Shown: positions 5,286 through 11,220 of the stretch, piece after piece
Position numbering within the stretch: the first letter of the stretch is position 1
How the letters are laid out: each line of letters starts with the position of its first letter
Source of the DNA: Actinomycetes bacterium
Lineage (GTDB): Bacteria; Actinomycetota; Actinomycetes; Actinomycetales; Microbacteriaceae
Reading direction: 5' to 3'
Length of the DNA stretch: 11,242 nucleotides
Assembly (NCBI GenBank): GCA_023428065.1
Contig: JAEYZI010000076.1
Location: 1 to 11,242, forward strand
Notes under the pieces: model-generated
Seen by the model: only the letters and a program-made list of their open reading frames with translations
What the model was told of the DNA's origin: nothing
The model's database searches: none
Program-made: the position numbers and the translations under genes

Positions 5286-5897
5286 TCAGTCGGCGAGGAT
5301 GAGGTAGAGCGCCCGGCGGGCCTCGTCGAGCTTCTCGATCGCGGCCTGGCGCTGGGCGTCGGTCGCCGCGTGGTGGAACTGGCCGACGACGCCCATGAGC
5401 TTGCCCACGCTCTGCTGGAACGCGAGCTCCTGCTCGCTGCGCTTGGGCGCACCCGACTCCCACGCGCGCGCGAGCTCGTCGGCGTTCTGCTCGACGTAGC
5501 CGCGGCCGGCATCCGTGAGAGTGTACTCGGTGCGTCGGCCCTCGCCGGTGGCCTCGATGAGCTCCTCGTCGACGAGCTGCTGCAGGGTCGGGTAGACCGA
5601 GCCGGGGCTCGGCCGCCACCCGCCGCCCGTGCGCTCGGCGATCGTCTTGATCACGCCGTAGCCGTTCGAGGGGCCCTCGGCGAGGATCGACAGGATGACC
5701 GAGCGGATGTCGCCGCGCCCCGCGCGTCCGCGTCCGCGCCCCCAGGGGCCGGGGCCGAACCCGCCACCGAAGGGCGGCATGCCGCGCATCGGGGCGTGTA
5801 CGCCCCACTCGGCGTGGGGGCCGTGGCCGGCCGGGTTGCTCGGGTCGTGGTGGAACATGGCGTGACGTTCGTGGCGTCGGAAAGCCTTCGGATTCAT
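5286..5897 (-). CDS. PadR-family transcriptional regulator with Gly/His-rich N-terminal extension
   Basis: A winged-helix repressor, probably responding to a small molecule. 203 residues. Residues 1-61 are a His/Pro/Gly-rich extension (HHDPSNPAGHGPHAEWG, then GGGFGPGPWGRGRGRAGRG). The PadR winged helix follows at 62-137, with ILAEGPSNGYGVIKTIAERT, the PSPGSVYPTLQQL recognition helix and wing strand RRTEYTLTDAG. A C-terminal helix (153-200) fits the PadR dimerisation helix. ATG 5897 has AAGGAG 7 bases upstream. A 35-bp dyad lies 41-75 bp upstream of the start, between padR and the divergent monooxygenase, so autorepression and control of the monooxygenase are likely but inferred. Confidence 0.93.
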   Translation of the reverse strand: MNPKAFRRHERHAMFHHDPSNPAGHGPHAEWGVHAPMRGMPPFGGGFGPGPWGRGRGRAGRGDIRSVILSILAEGPSNGYGVIKTIAERTGGGWRPSPGSVYPTLQQLVDEELIEATGEGRRTEYTLTDAGRGYVEQNADELARAWESGAPKRSEQELAFQQSVGKLMGVVGQFHHAATDAQRQAAIEKLDEARRALYLILAD

Positions 5898-5904
5898 GAT
5901 CGTT

Positions 5905-5910
5905 CTCCTT
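5905..5910 (-). promoter_or_regulatory. Ribosome binding site of padR
   Basis: AAGGAG on the minus strand, 7 bases before ATG 5897. It fixes the start ahead of the unusual Gly/His-rich extension, which is therefore likely translated. Confidence 0.8.
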
Positions 5911-5937
5911 TTCGCTGATCATGGGTGCGCGAGGTAT

Positions 5938-5972
5938 CGCGACAGGTCAACGATATATCGTTAACTGTCGCG
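5938..5972. promoter_or_regulatory. 35-bp dyad, likely PadR operator
   Basis: The core AACGATATATCGTT (5949-5962) is a perfect 14-bp palindrome. It is flanked by CGCGACAG (5938-5945) and its exact complement CTGTCGCG (5965-5972), with 3 and 2 unpaired bases between. The A+T-rich core stands out from the surroundings. It lies 41 bp upstream of padR and 102 bp upstream of the monooxygenase start. TTGACC read leftward (5950-5945) could be a padR -35 element inside the dyad. Confidence 0.75.
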
Positions 5973-5996
5973 CCGCAAGCGCTCGCCGCATCCGTG

Positions 5997-6030
5997 TGAC
6001 CGCGTGTGACCCCCGGTGACGGTGCATGAC
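5997..6030 (+). repeat. Four TGAC words at exact 10-bp spacing
   Basis: TGAC at 5997, 6007, 6017 and 6027; the first three are preceded by G. The helical phasing puts all four on one face of the DNA, 44-77 bp upstream of the monooxygenase start. Possible binding site of an activator or of a PadR multimer; no known motif is assigned. Confidence 0.5.
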
Positions 6031-6061
6031 CCCGCCCCTCGACCGGCGGGCCGAGGCGAGG

Positions 6062-6067
6062 CAGCAT
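6062..6067 (+). promoter_or_regulatory. Weak -10 candidate of the monooxygenase gene
   Basis: CAGCAT keeps A2 and T6 of TANNNT and lies 6 bases before ATG 6074, where no good Shine-Dalgarno sequence is seen. It is weaker than the other hexamers in the window. Confidence 0.3.
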
Positions 6068-6073
6068 GCACGG

Positions 6074-7510
6074 ATGACCGAGCAGAGCGCCCCCCGCCAG
6101 ATTCGCTTCAACGCGTTCGACATGAACTGCGTCGCCCACCAGTCCTCCGGCATGTGGCGGCATCCCGACGACCGGTCGGAGACCTACAAGGACATCGAGT
6201 ACTGGACCGAGCTCGCGAAGCTCCTCGAGCGCGGCACCTTCGACGGGGTCTTCATCGCCGACGTGCTCGGCACCTACGACGTCTACGGCGGCACGAACGA
6301 GGCCGCCATCCGCAACGGCGCCCAGGTTCCCGTGAACGACCCCGTGCTGCTCGTCTCGGCGATGGCGGCCGTCACGAAGAACCTCGGCTTCGGGGTGACC
6401 GCGGGCACCGCCTACGAGCACCCGTATCCCTTCGCGCGGCGCATGTCGACGCTCGACCACCTCACGAAGGGCCGCGTGGGCTGGAACGTCGTCACGGGCT
6501 ACCTGCCGAGCGCCGCGCGCAACATGGGGCACGACGACCAGCTCGAGCACGACGACCGCTACGACCAGGCGGACGAGTACCTCGAGGTGCTCTACAAGCT
6601 CTGGGAGGGCTCGTGGGAGGACGACGCGGTCGTGCGCGACCGCGAGCGCGGCGTCTTCACGGAACCCTCGAAGGTGCACGAGATCCGTCACTACGGTCGG
6701 CACTACACCGTGCCCGGCATCCACATCTCCGAGCCGTCGCCGCAGCGCTCCCCCGTGATCTACCAGGCGGGCGCCTCCCCCCGCGGGATCGCGTTCGCCG
6801 CGGGCAACGCCGAGGCGATCTTCGTGGCGGCCCCCACGAAGGAGGTGCTCAAGGGGACCGTGTCGCGCATCCGCGACGCCCTCGAGGCCGCCGGCCGCGA
6901 CCGCTACGCCGCACGCATCTACACGCTCATCACCGTCATCACCGACGAGACCGACGACAAGGCCCAGGCGAAATACGCCGACTACCTGCGCTACGCCTCC
7001 CCCGAGGGCGCGCTCGTGTTCATGTCGGGGTGGATGGGGGTCGACCTCTCGCAGTACGCACTCGACGAGCCGGTCGGCAACGTGACGTCGAACGCCATCC
7101 AGTCGGCCGTGCAGAACTACGCGGAATCGGCGAAGCACGGCGAGGAGTTCACCGTGCGCGACATCGCGCTGAACGGTGCGATCGGCGGGCTCGGGCCGAC
7201 GATCGTGGGCGGCGGCGAGACGATCGCCGACCTGCTGCAGGAGTGGGTGGACGACACGGACGTCGACGGCTTCAACCTCGCCTATGCCATCACGCCCGGC
7301 ACCTTCGAGGACATCGTCGAGCACGTGATCCCCGTACTGCGCGCCCGCGGCGCCTACCCCGTGGAGTACGCGCCGGGCACGCTGCGCAACAAGCTCCACG
7401 GGCGGGGCGACCGCCTGCCCGCGGACCACAAGGGCTCGCGCTACCGCATCGGCGGCGACCTCTCGACCGCCGTCGCCACGACCTCCGAGCGGGTCGCGAT
7501 CGAGGTGTGA
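6074..7510 (+). CDS. FMN-dependent monooxygenase, NtaA/SnaA/DszA/DmoA type (bacterial luciferase-like superfamily)
   Basis: Two-component flavin monooxygenase oxygenase subunit, which uses FMNH2 made by a separate reductase. 478 residues, typical of or slightly longer than the family. Conserved blocks run the whole length: FNAFDMNCVAHQSSGMWRHP (12-31), LLERGTFDGVFIADVLGTYD (50-69), TAYEHPYPFARRMSTLDHLT (112-131), GRVGWNVVTGYLPSAARNMG (133-152), the DDRYDQADEYLEVLYKLWEG region (160-179), and SPVIYQAGASPRG (226-238) for FMN phosphate contact. These resemble dimethylsulfide monooxygenase and nitrilotriacetate monooxygenase; the substrate is unknown. No flavin reductase gene is in the window. ATG 6074 is preferred to ATG 6026, which would add residues unlike the family. 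It diverges from padR across the dyad and the TGAC repeats. Confidence 0.93.
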   Translation: MTEQSAPRQIRFNAFDMNCVAHQSSGMWRHPDDRSETYKDIEYWTELAKLLERGTFDGVFIADVLGTYDVYGGTNEAAIRNGAQVPVNDPVLLVSAMAAVTKNLGFGVTAGTAYEHPYPFARRMSTLDHLTKGRVGWNVVTGYLPSAARNMGHDDQLEHDDRYDQADEYLEVLYKLWEGSWEDDAVVRDRERGVFTEPSKVHEIRHYGRHYTVPGIHISEPSPQRSPVIYQAGASPRGIAFAAGNAEAIFVAAPTKEVLKGTVSRIRDALEAAGRDRYAARIYTLITVITDETDDKAQAKYADYLRYASPEGALVFMSGWMGVDLSQYALDEPVGNVTSNAIQSAVQNYAESAKHGEEFTVRDIALNGAIGGLGPTIVGGGETIADLLQEWVDDTDVDGFNLAYAITPGTFEDIVEHVIPVLRARGAYPVEYAPGTLRNKLHGRGDRLPADHKGSRYRIGGDLSTAVATTSERVAIEV

Positions 7511-7513
7511 GCG

Positions 7514-8413
7514 CTAGGCGGATGCGGCGGCGGGCACGTCGTCCGCATCCGCCGCCCGCACGGGCACGAGACGCCGCAGGAGGAAGCCCCACGCGAGCGC
7601 CACGAAGAACATGAGCACGCCGTACACCGCGCCGGGCAGCGACATCTCGATGCTGCCGATGACCGTCTGCGCGATGACGATCGCGAGTGTGGCGTTGTGG
7701 ATGCCGATCTCGAACGAGCTCGCGACCGCCTGGCGCGGCTCGACGCGGAAAAGGCGCGGCACGAAGAACCCGAGCGCGAGCGACAGCAGGCAGAAGAGCA
7801 CCGTGATGAGCGCGAGGGTGCCGACGTTGGCCACGAGCAGAGCCCAGTTCGACGCGATCGACCCGCCGATGACGACGGCGAGGATCACGATCGAGGCGAT
7901 CCGCACGGGCTTGTCCATGCGCTCGGCGAAGCCGGTCTTCCACCAGCGCACGAGCATGCCGAGCAGCACGGGCAGCAGGACGATCGCGAACACCTCGACG
8001 GCCTTCGCGAGCTGCACGCCGAGCTCGCCCTGACCGGGGAGAAACCAGCCGATCGCGAGGTTCGTGAGCAGCGGCAGCGTGAACACCGCGACGACGGAGT
8101 TGATCGCGGTGAGCGAGATGTTGAGCGCGACGTCGCCGCGGAAGAGGTGGCTGTAGAGGTTGGCCGTCGTGCCGCCGGGCGACGCGGCGAGCAGCACCAT
8201 GCCGACCGCGAGCACGGGTGGCAGCTGGAACAGCACCACGAGCCCGAGGCAGATCGCCGGCAGCAGCACGAGCTGGCACGCGAGGGCGATCACGACGGCC
8301 TTGGGGTGCTTCGCCACGCGGGCGAAGTCCGCCGGGCGGAGCGAGAGGCCGAGCCCGAACATGATGATGCCGAGGGCGACGGGCAATCCGATGGAGGTCA
8401 ACGCTGATCCCAT
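7514..8413 (-). CDS. Bile acid:Na+ symporter (BASS) family transporter
   Basis: Membrane carrier importing an organic anion with Na+. 299 residues and 9-10 hydrophobic segments, the normal BASS length. Marks are IIMFGLGLSLRPADFARVAK (16-35), LLAASPGGTTANLYSHLFRG (74-93) with the SPGG turn, DVALNISLTAINSVVAVFTL (94-113) around the first crossover, and SSFEIGIHNATLAIVIA (232-248) around the second. Glu235 corresponds to the Na+-site Glu of characterised homologues. At the position where many members have Gln the residue is His239. The substrate is undetermined; bacterial members carry bile acids, pantoate or other organic acids. ATG 8413 has AGAGGA 6 bases upstream. It is convergent with the monooxygenase, 3 bp between stops, and divergent from the rhodanese gene. 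Confidence 0.92.
   Translation of the reverse strand: MGSALTSIGLPVALGIIMFGLGLSLRPADFARVAKHPKAVVIALACQLVLLPAICLGLVVLFQLPPVLAVGMVLLAASPGGTTANLYSHLFRGDVALNISLTAINSVVAVFTLPLLTNLAIGWFLPGQGELGVQLAKAVEVFAIVLLPVLLGMLVRWWKTGFAERMDKPVRIASIVILAVVIGGSIASNWALLVANVGTLALITVLFCLLSLALGFFVPRLFRVEPRQAVASSFEIGIHNATLAIVIAQTVIGSIEMSLPGAVYGVLMFFVALAWGFLLRRLVPVRAADADDVPAAASA
7517..7553. terminator. Inverted repeat just past the monooxygenase stop, inside the transporter's C-terminal codons
   Basis: GGCGGATGCG (7517-7526) and CGCATCCGCC (7544-7553) are perfect 10-bp complements with a 17-base spacer. It starts 7 bp past the monooxygenase stop and encodes the Ala/Asp-rich end of the transporter. It may end monooxygenase transcription; no T-tract is present. 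The arms also carry the window's common GGATGC word, which could explain them. Confidence 0.4.
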
Positions 8414-8419
8414 GCCTCA

Positions 8420-8425
8420 TCCTCT
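8420..8425 (-). promoter_or_regulatory. Ribosome binding site of the BASS transporter
   Basis: AGAGGA on the minus strand, 6 bases before ATG 8413. Confidence 0.65.
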
Positions 8426-8461
8426 CGGATCGCCGACGGCCGCCGCCAGGTAGACAGGGCG

Positions 8462-8493
8462 GTGCCGCGGGCTTTGGCGGGATCTCGCGGCAC
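8462..8493. repeat. Inverted repeat in the transporter/rhodanese divergent region
   Basis: GTGCCGCG (8462-8469) and its exact complement CGCGGCAC (8486-8493) with a 16-base spacer, midway between the two divergent starts. Half-sites are 24 bp centre to centre. Candidate operator; function unknown. Confidence 0.4.
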
Positions 8494-8533
8494 GGTGGCA
8501 GGGCCGACGGGCGTGAGGCGCCAGGTCGTCGGT

Positions 8534-8539
8534 TAGCGT
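8534..8539 (+). promoter_or_regulatory. Probable -10 element of the rhodanese gene (leaderless start)
   Basis: TAGCGT, a TANNNT match, exactly 6 bases before ATG 8546, with no Shine-Dalgarno sequence. Confidence 0.55.
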
Positions 8540-8545
8540 CGGCCC

Positions 8546-9016
8546 ATGACCGACACGCAGACCGCCCCCGCCTCGCCCCTCACGGCCGCCGAGCGCGACG
8601 CGGCCGTCGCCCACTTCGCGGCGAAGCTGCGCTACGAGACCGACGCCTCGGATGTCGCGGAGGCGCTCGCGGCCGGCGAGCGTCTCGCGCTCGTCGACAC
8701 CCGGAACGACGCCTCGTGGAACCAGGGCCACGCGGCCGGCGCGATCCACATCCCGCGCCGCGAGGTCGCGGAGCGCGCCCCGCGCGAGATCCCGCTCGAC
8801 ACCCCCGTCGTCGTCTACTGCTGGAGTCCGGGATGCAACGGCGCGGACAAGGCGGCGCTCGAGTTCGCGAAGCTCGGCTACGACGTGAAGCTCATGATCG
8901 GCGGCTTCGAGTACTGGGCGCGGGAGGGCTACGACGTGATGTCCGACGCGGGACCGGTCATCCGCGGCGTCGACGCGCTCGTCGGTCCCGTCTCGGTCGA
9001 CGACTGCGGCTGCTGA
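8546..9016 (+). CDS. Single-domain rhodanese-like sulfurtransferase
   Basis: Cytoplasmic thiol protein able to carry persulfide sulfur or reduce/transfer at a cysteine. 156 residues with a 34-residue N-terminal helical lead and one rhodanese domain (about 35-135). Marks are LALVDTRNDASWNQGHAAGA (47-66), the IHIPRREV segment, and the active-site loop VVVYCWSPGCNGADKAAL with Cys92 in the catalytic position and a second cysteine, Cys97, in the same loop. GYDVKLMIGGFEYWAREGY (111-129) closes the fold. The C-terminus ends DDCGC, giving Cys154 and Cys156. The sulfur donor or acceptor is unknown. It diverges from the BASS transporter and converges, 8 bp between stops, on the HAD phosphatase gene. 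Confidence 0.92.
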   Translation: MTDTQTAPASPLTAAERDAAVAHFAAKLRYETDASDVAEALAAGERLALVDTRNDASWNQGHAAGAIHIPRREVAERAPREIPLDTPVVVYCWSPGCNGADKAALEFAKLGYDVKLMIGGFEYWAREGYDVMSDAGPVIRGVDALVGPVSVDDCGC

Positions 9017-9024
9017 CCGCCCGC

Positions 9025-9678
9025 TCAGAGCGCGAGTTCGACGAGGAGCTCCTCGGCGGTGTCGACCGAGGCGATCGCGCCCGCGGCCTCCGCGGGCGAG
9101 CCGTAGCCCCACGTCACGAAGATGGTCGGCACATCATGCACGGCGGCGCCCTCGACGTCGTGCACACGGTCGCCCACCATGACGGGCCGCTCGACGAGCC
9201 CGCGCGCGGCGAGCCGGCGCAGGGCCTCGGCCACGACATCCGGCTTGCTGCTGCGCACTTCGTCGTCCGTGGCCCCCGTGGTCTCGGTGAACACGTCCGC
9301 GATGCGGAGGTGCTCGAGGATGAGCCGCGCCGTCGACTCGGGCTTCGACGTCGCGAGCGAGAGCGGCACGCCCGCCGCGTGGATGTCGCGCAGCACCTCG
9401 AGCACGCCCGGATACGGTGTCGCGTCGAAGACCCCCACCGCCGTGTAGTGCTCGCGGTAGAGCGCGAGCGCGTACCGGGACTCGTCCTCGTCGAGCTTCG
9501 CGAGGTCGCGGAACGAGTCGAGGATGGGCGGCCCCACCCACTTGAGCAGTTCGGCGGGCGGGGGCACCGGCATCCGCAGCTGCTCGTAGGTCCAGGCGAG
9601 GCTCGCGAGGATGCCGGGCGCCGAGTCGATGATCGTGCCATCGAGGTCGAACAGCACGGGGGTGAAGCGCGGGGGCAT
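9025..9678 (-). CDS. HAD-superfamily hydrolase, phosphoglycolate phosphatase/Gph-like
   Basis: Mg-dependent phosphatase acting on a small phosphorylated metabolite. 217 residues, standard for the Gph/PGMB-like subfamily with a helical cap. Motif I is LFDLDGTIIDS with nucleophile Asp11 and acid Asp13; motif II is SLATSKP with Thr110 and Ser111; the motif III lysine is Lys145 in SSKPD; motif IV is MVGDRVHD with Asp170 and Asp174. The cap lies between about 20 and 85. The substrate could be 2-phosphoglycolate (a by-product of repair at 3'-phosphoglycolate ends) or another. ATG 9678 begins 41 bp after the nucS stop on the same strand, so co-transcription is likely; no convincing RBS or -10 lies before it. 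Confidence 0.9.
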   Translation of the reverse strand: MPPRFTPVLFDLDGTIIDSAPGILASLAWTYEQLRMPVPPPAELLKWVGPPILDSFRDLAKLDEDESRYALALYREHYTAVGVFDATPYPGVLEVLRDIHAAGVPLSLATSKPESTARLILEHLRIADVFTETTGATDDEVRSSKPDVVAEALRRLAARGLVERPVMVGDRVHDVEGAAVHDVPTIFVTWGYGSPAEAAGAIASVDTAEELLVELAL

Positions 9679-9694
9679 GGGGTCTCGGATCGTC

Positions 9695-9713
9695 GGGTTC
9701 GGGCGGGGGCGGG
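9695..9713 (+). other. G-quadruplex-like motif in the nucS-HAD gap
   Basis: G-runs of 3, 3, 5 and 3 separated by TTC, C and C on the plus strand, filling most of the 41-bp gap. The G-rich strand is the template of both flanking genes. Confidence 0.45.
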
Positions 9714-9719
9714 CGCGGC

Positions 9720-10415
9720 TCAGAACAGTCTCGCGTGGCCCGTCTCGAGGCCGCGCATGGCGTCGTAGTCGAGCACGAGGCAGCGGATGCCGCGGTCCTC
9801 GGCGAGGGTGCGGGCCTGCGGCTTGATCTCCTGGGCCGCGAAGACGCCCGTCACGGGCGCGAGGAGGGGGTCGCGGTTCATGAGCTCGAGGTAGCGCGTG
9901 AGCTGCTCGACGCCGTCGATGTCGCCGCGGCGCTTGATCTCGACCGCGACCGAGCGGCCCTCCGCATCCGTGGCGAGGATGTCGACCGGGCCGATCGCGG
10001 TCATGTACTCCCGCCGGACGAGGGTGTGGCCCTCGCCGAGCAGCTCGATCTGCTCCGCGAGGAGGCGCTGCAGGTCGGCCTCGACGCCGTCCTTCTGCAG
10101 GCCCGGGTCGACCCCGAGCTCGTGGCTCGAGTCGTGCAGGATCTCGTGGATCGAGATGACGAGCAGGTCGGCCGTCTTCGCGTTCGCGACCCGCCACAGC
10201 TCGACGACGCCCGCCGCGGCGCGATCCTCGTCGACCTCCTCGACGGCGAACGTCGTGGGCGGGCTCATCCAGTTGAGCGGCTTGTAGCTGAGCGAGTCGG
10301 AGTGCACGAGCACGCTGCCGTCGGCCTTCACGACGAGCAGGCGCGTGGCGAGAGGCAGGTGAGCCGACAGGCGCCCCGCGTAATCCACCGAGCACCGGGC
10401 CACCACGAGACGCAC
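9720..10415 (-). CDS. nucS: Endonuclease NucS (EndoMS), actinobacterial mismatch-specific endonuclease
   Basis: Cuts both strands at mismatches, the key enzyme of the non-canonical mismatch repair of archaea and actinobacteria that lack MutS-MutL. 231 residues, normal for actinobacterial NucS. The N-terminal DNA-binding/dimerisation domain (1-105) carries RLVVARCSVDYAGRLSAHL and VHSDSLSYKPLNWM. The RecB-like nuclease domain (115-225) has Asp145 in IGPVDILA and Glu159-x-Lys161 in VAVEIKRRGDIDGVEQLTRY, with the spacing of the archaeal catalytic Asp-Glu-x-Lys set. The extreme C-terminus ARLF resembles the short hydrophobic tail through which NucS binds the sliding clamp. GTG 10415 is supported by TAGACT 6 bases upstream. 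HAD phosphatase follows 41 bp downstream. Confidence 0.96.
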   Translation of the reverse strand: MRLVVARCSVDYAGRLSAHLPLATRLLVVKADGSVLVHSDSLSYKPLNWMSPPTTFAVEEVDEDRAAAGVVELWRVANAKTADLLVISIHEILHDSSHELGVDPGLQKDGVEADLQRLLAEQIELLGEGHTLVRREYMTAIGPVDILATDAEGRSVAVEIKRRGDIDGVEQLTRYLELMNRDPLLAPVTGVFAAQEIKPQARTLAEDRGIRCLVLDYDAMRGLETGHARLF

Positions 10416-10421
10416 CCGTCG

Positions 10422-10427
10422 AGTCTA
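10422..10427 (-). promoter_or_regulatory. Probable -10 element of nucS (leaderless start)
   Basis: TAGACT on the minus strand, a TANNNT match exactly 6 bases before GTG 10415, in the 72-bp divergent region shared with the epimerase gene. Confidence 0.55.
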
Positions 10428-10475
10428 TTTCGGATGCGTGCCGCCCGGCCCGCCCGCTCGCACGATCGACGAGCG

Positions 10476-10481
10476 CACAAT
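10476..10481 (+). promoter_or_regulatory. Probable -10 element of the NAD(P)HX epimerase gene (leaderless start)
   Basis: CACAAT, keeping A2 and T6 of TANNNT, exactly 6 bases before GTG 10488; no Shine-Dalgarno sequence is present. Confidence 0.45.
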
Positions 10482-10487
10482 GGGATC

Positions 10488-11150
10488 GTGCGAGGCTACA
10501 CGGCCGACGAGGTGCGAGCCGCCGAGGCGCCGCTGCTCGCCGCCGGCGCTCCCCTCATGGCGCGCGCGTCGGCGGGGCTCGCGGATGCCGTCTCGGCCGA
10601 GCTGAGCCGGCTCGGCGTCCCGGTTCACGAGGCCCGCATCCTGCTGCTCGTCGGACCGGGTGACAACGGCGGCGACACCCTTCACGCGGGGGCGATCCTC
10701 GCCGGTCGAGGCGCGGACGTCGACTACGCGCCCGTCGCCCCTCGCGTCCACCGGGAGGGCGAGTCCGCGGCGCTCGCGGCGGGCGCCACCCGCATCGACG
10801 ACGCCCCCCACGGAGCCGAGTACCTCTCCGCCCTCGCGGCCGCCGACGCGATCCTCGACGGGATCGTCGGGATCGGCGCCTCCCCGGGCCTTCGCGAGCC
10901 CGCGCGCAGTGCGGTCGTCGCCGCGCGCGCGAGGGTGACGGCCCGCGAAGGCGCGCTGCCGCTGACCGTCGCCGTCGACCTGCCGAGCGGCATCCACCCC
11001 GACACCGGCGAGGCGCCCGACCCGGATGGCGTGCTCCCCGCCGACGTCACCGTCACCTTCGGTGCGTGCAAGTCCGGCCTGCTGAGCGCCGAGCCCGGTC
11101 TCGTCGGGCGCATCGAGCTCATCGACATCGGCCTCGGCCTGCCCGCCTGA
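10488..11150 (+). CDS. nnrE: NAD(P)H-hydrate epimerase (NAXE/NnrE), stand-alone
   Basis: Interconverts the R and S forms of damaged, hydrated NAD(P)H so that the dehydratase can repair it. 220 residues, the length of a single YjeF-N domain. Marks: an N-terminal helical lead VRGYTADEVRAAEAPLLAAG, VGPGDNGGDTLHAGAILAGR (55-74) with the NGGD loop, Asp124 in AILDGIVGIGASPG, and VAVDLPSGIHPDTGE (161-175) with Asp164, then FGACKSGLL. The C-terminal ADP/ATP-dependent dehydratase domain of bifunctional Nnr proteins (about 500 residues) is absent: the frame closes at TGA 11148-11150. A separate dehydratase gene is expected elsewhere. GTG 10488 is chosen from the -10 element; the frame stays open far upstream, antisense to nucS, but that part is a shadow. 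Confidence 0.92.
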   Translation: MRGYTADEVRAAEAPLLAAGAPLMARASAGLADAVSAELSRLGVPVHEARILLLVGPGDNGGDTLHAGAILAGRGADVDYAPVAPRVHREGESAALAAGATRIDDAPHGAEYLSALAAADAILDGIVGIGASPGLREPARSAVVAARARVTAREGALPLTVAVDLPSGIHPDTGEAPDPDGVLPADVTVTFGACKSGLLSAEPGLVGRIELIDIGLGLPA

Positions 11151-11159
11151 CGGGCGGGC
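11141..11159 (+). terminator. Possible hairpin terminator of the epimerase gene
   Basis: GCCCGCC (11141-11147) pairs with GGCGGGC (11153-11159) around a 5-base loop that holds most of the stop codon. Only TGTTC follows, so this is a G+C-rich hairpin without a T-tract. Confidence 0.4.
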
Positions 11160-11214
11160 TGTTCGGGATCGTCCGGGTTGCGTCGGATGCGCCGGGACGC
11201 CGCGAACGCGCTCC

Positions 11215-11220
11215 TAGCGT
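11215..11220 (+). promoter_or_regulatory. Probable -10 element for a gene beyond the right edge
   Basis: TAGCGT, the same hexamer as before the rhodanese gene, followed by GGAGGG at 11221-11226. No start codon in a credible frame follows before the window ends. It may belong to a rightward gene with a short leader. Confidence 0.35.

Noticed and set aside
4992..5918. 308-residue plus-strand frame through the 300-bp gap and padR
   Set aside because: The gap part encodes only Arg/Gly/Pro runs from tandem repeats and G-tracts; the padR frame is unambiguous on the other strand.
6026..6073. Longer start for the monooxygenase at ATG 6026
   Set aside because: The added 16 residues do not resemble the family and would place the TGAC repeats next to or inside the gene; ATG 6074 begins a normal N-terminus.
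5894..7429. 511-residue minus-strand frame opposite the monooxygenase
   Set aside because: No recognisable motif, and it would cover the padR-monooxygenase regulatory region.
9679..10395. N-terminal extension of the HAD phosphatase to 456 residues
   Set aside because: The added part is antisense-shifted nucS coding sequence. The family starts just before the LFDLDGT motif, matching ATG 9678.
10456..10474. GCTCG/CGAGC inverted repeat in the nucS-nnrE divergent region
   Set aside because: 5-bp arms with a 9-base spacer are expected by chance in DNA this rich in G and C.
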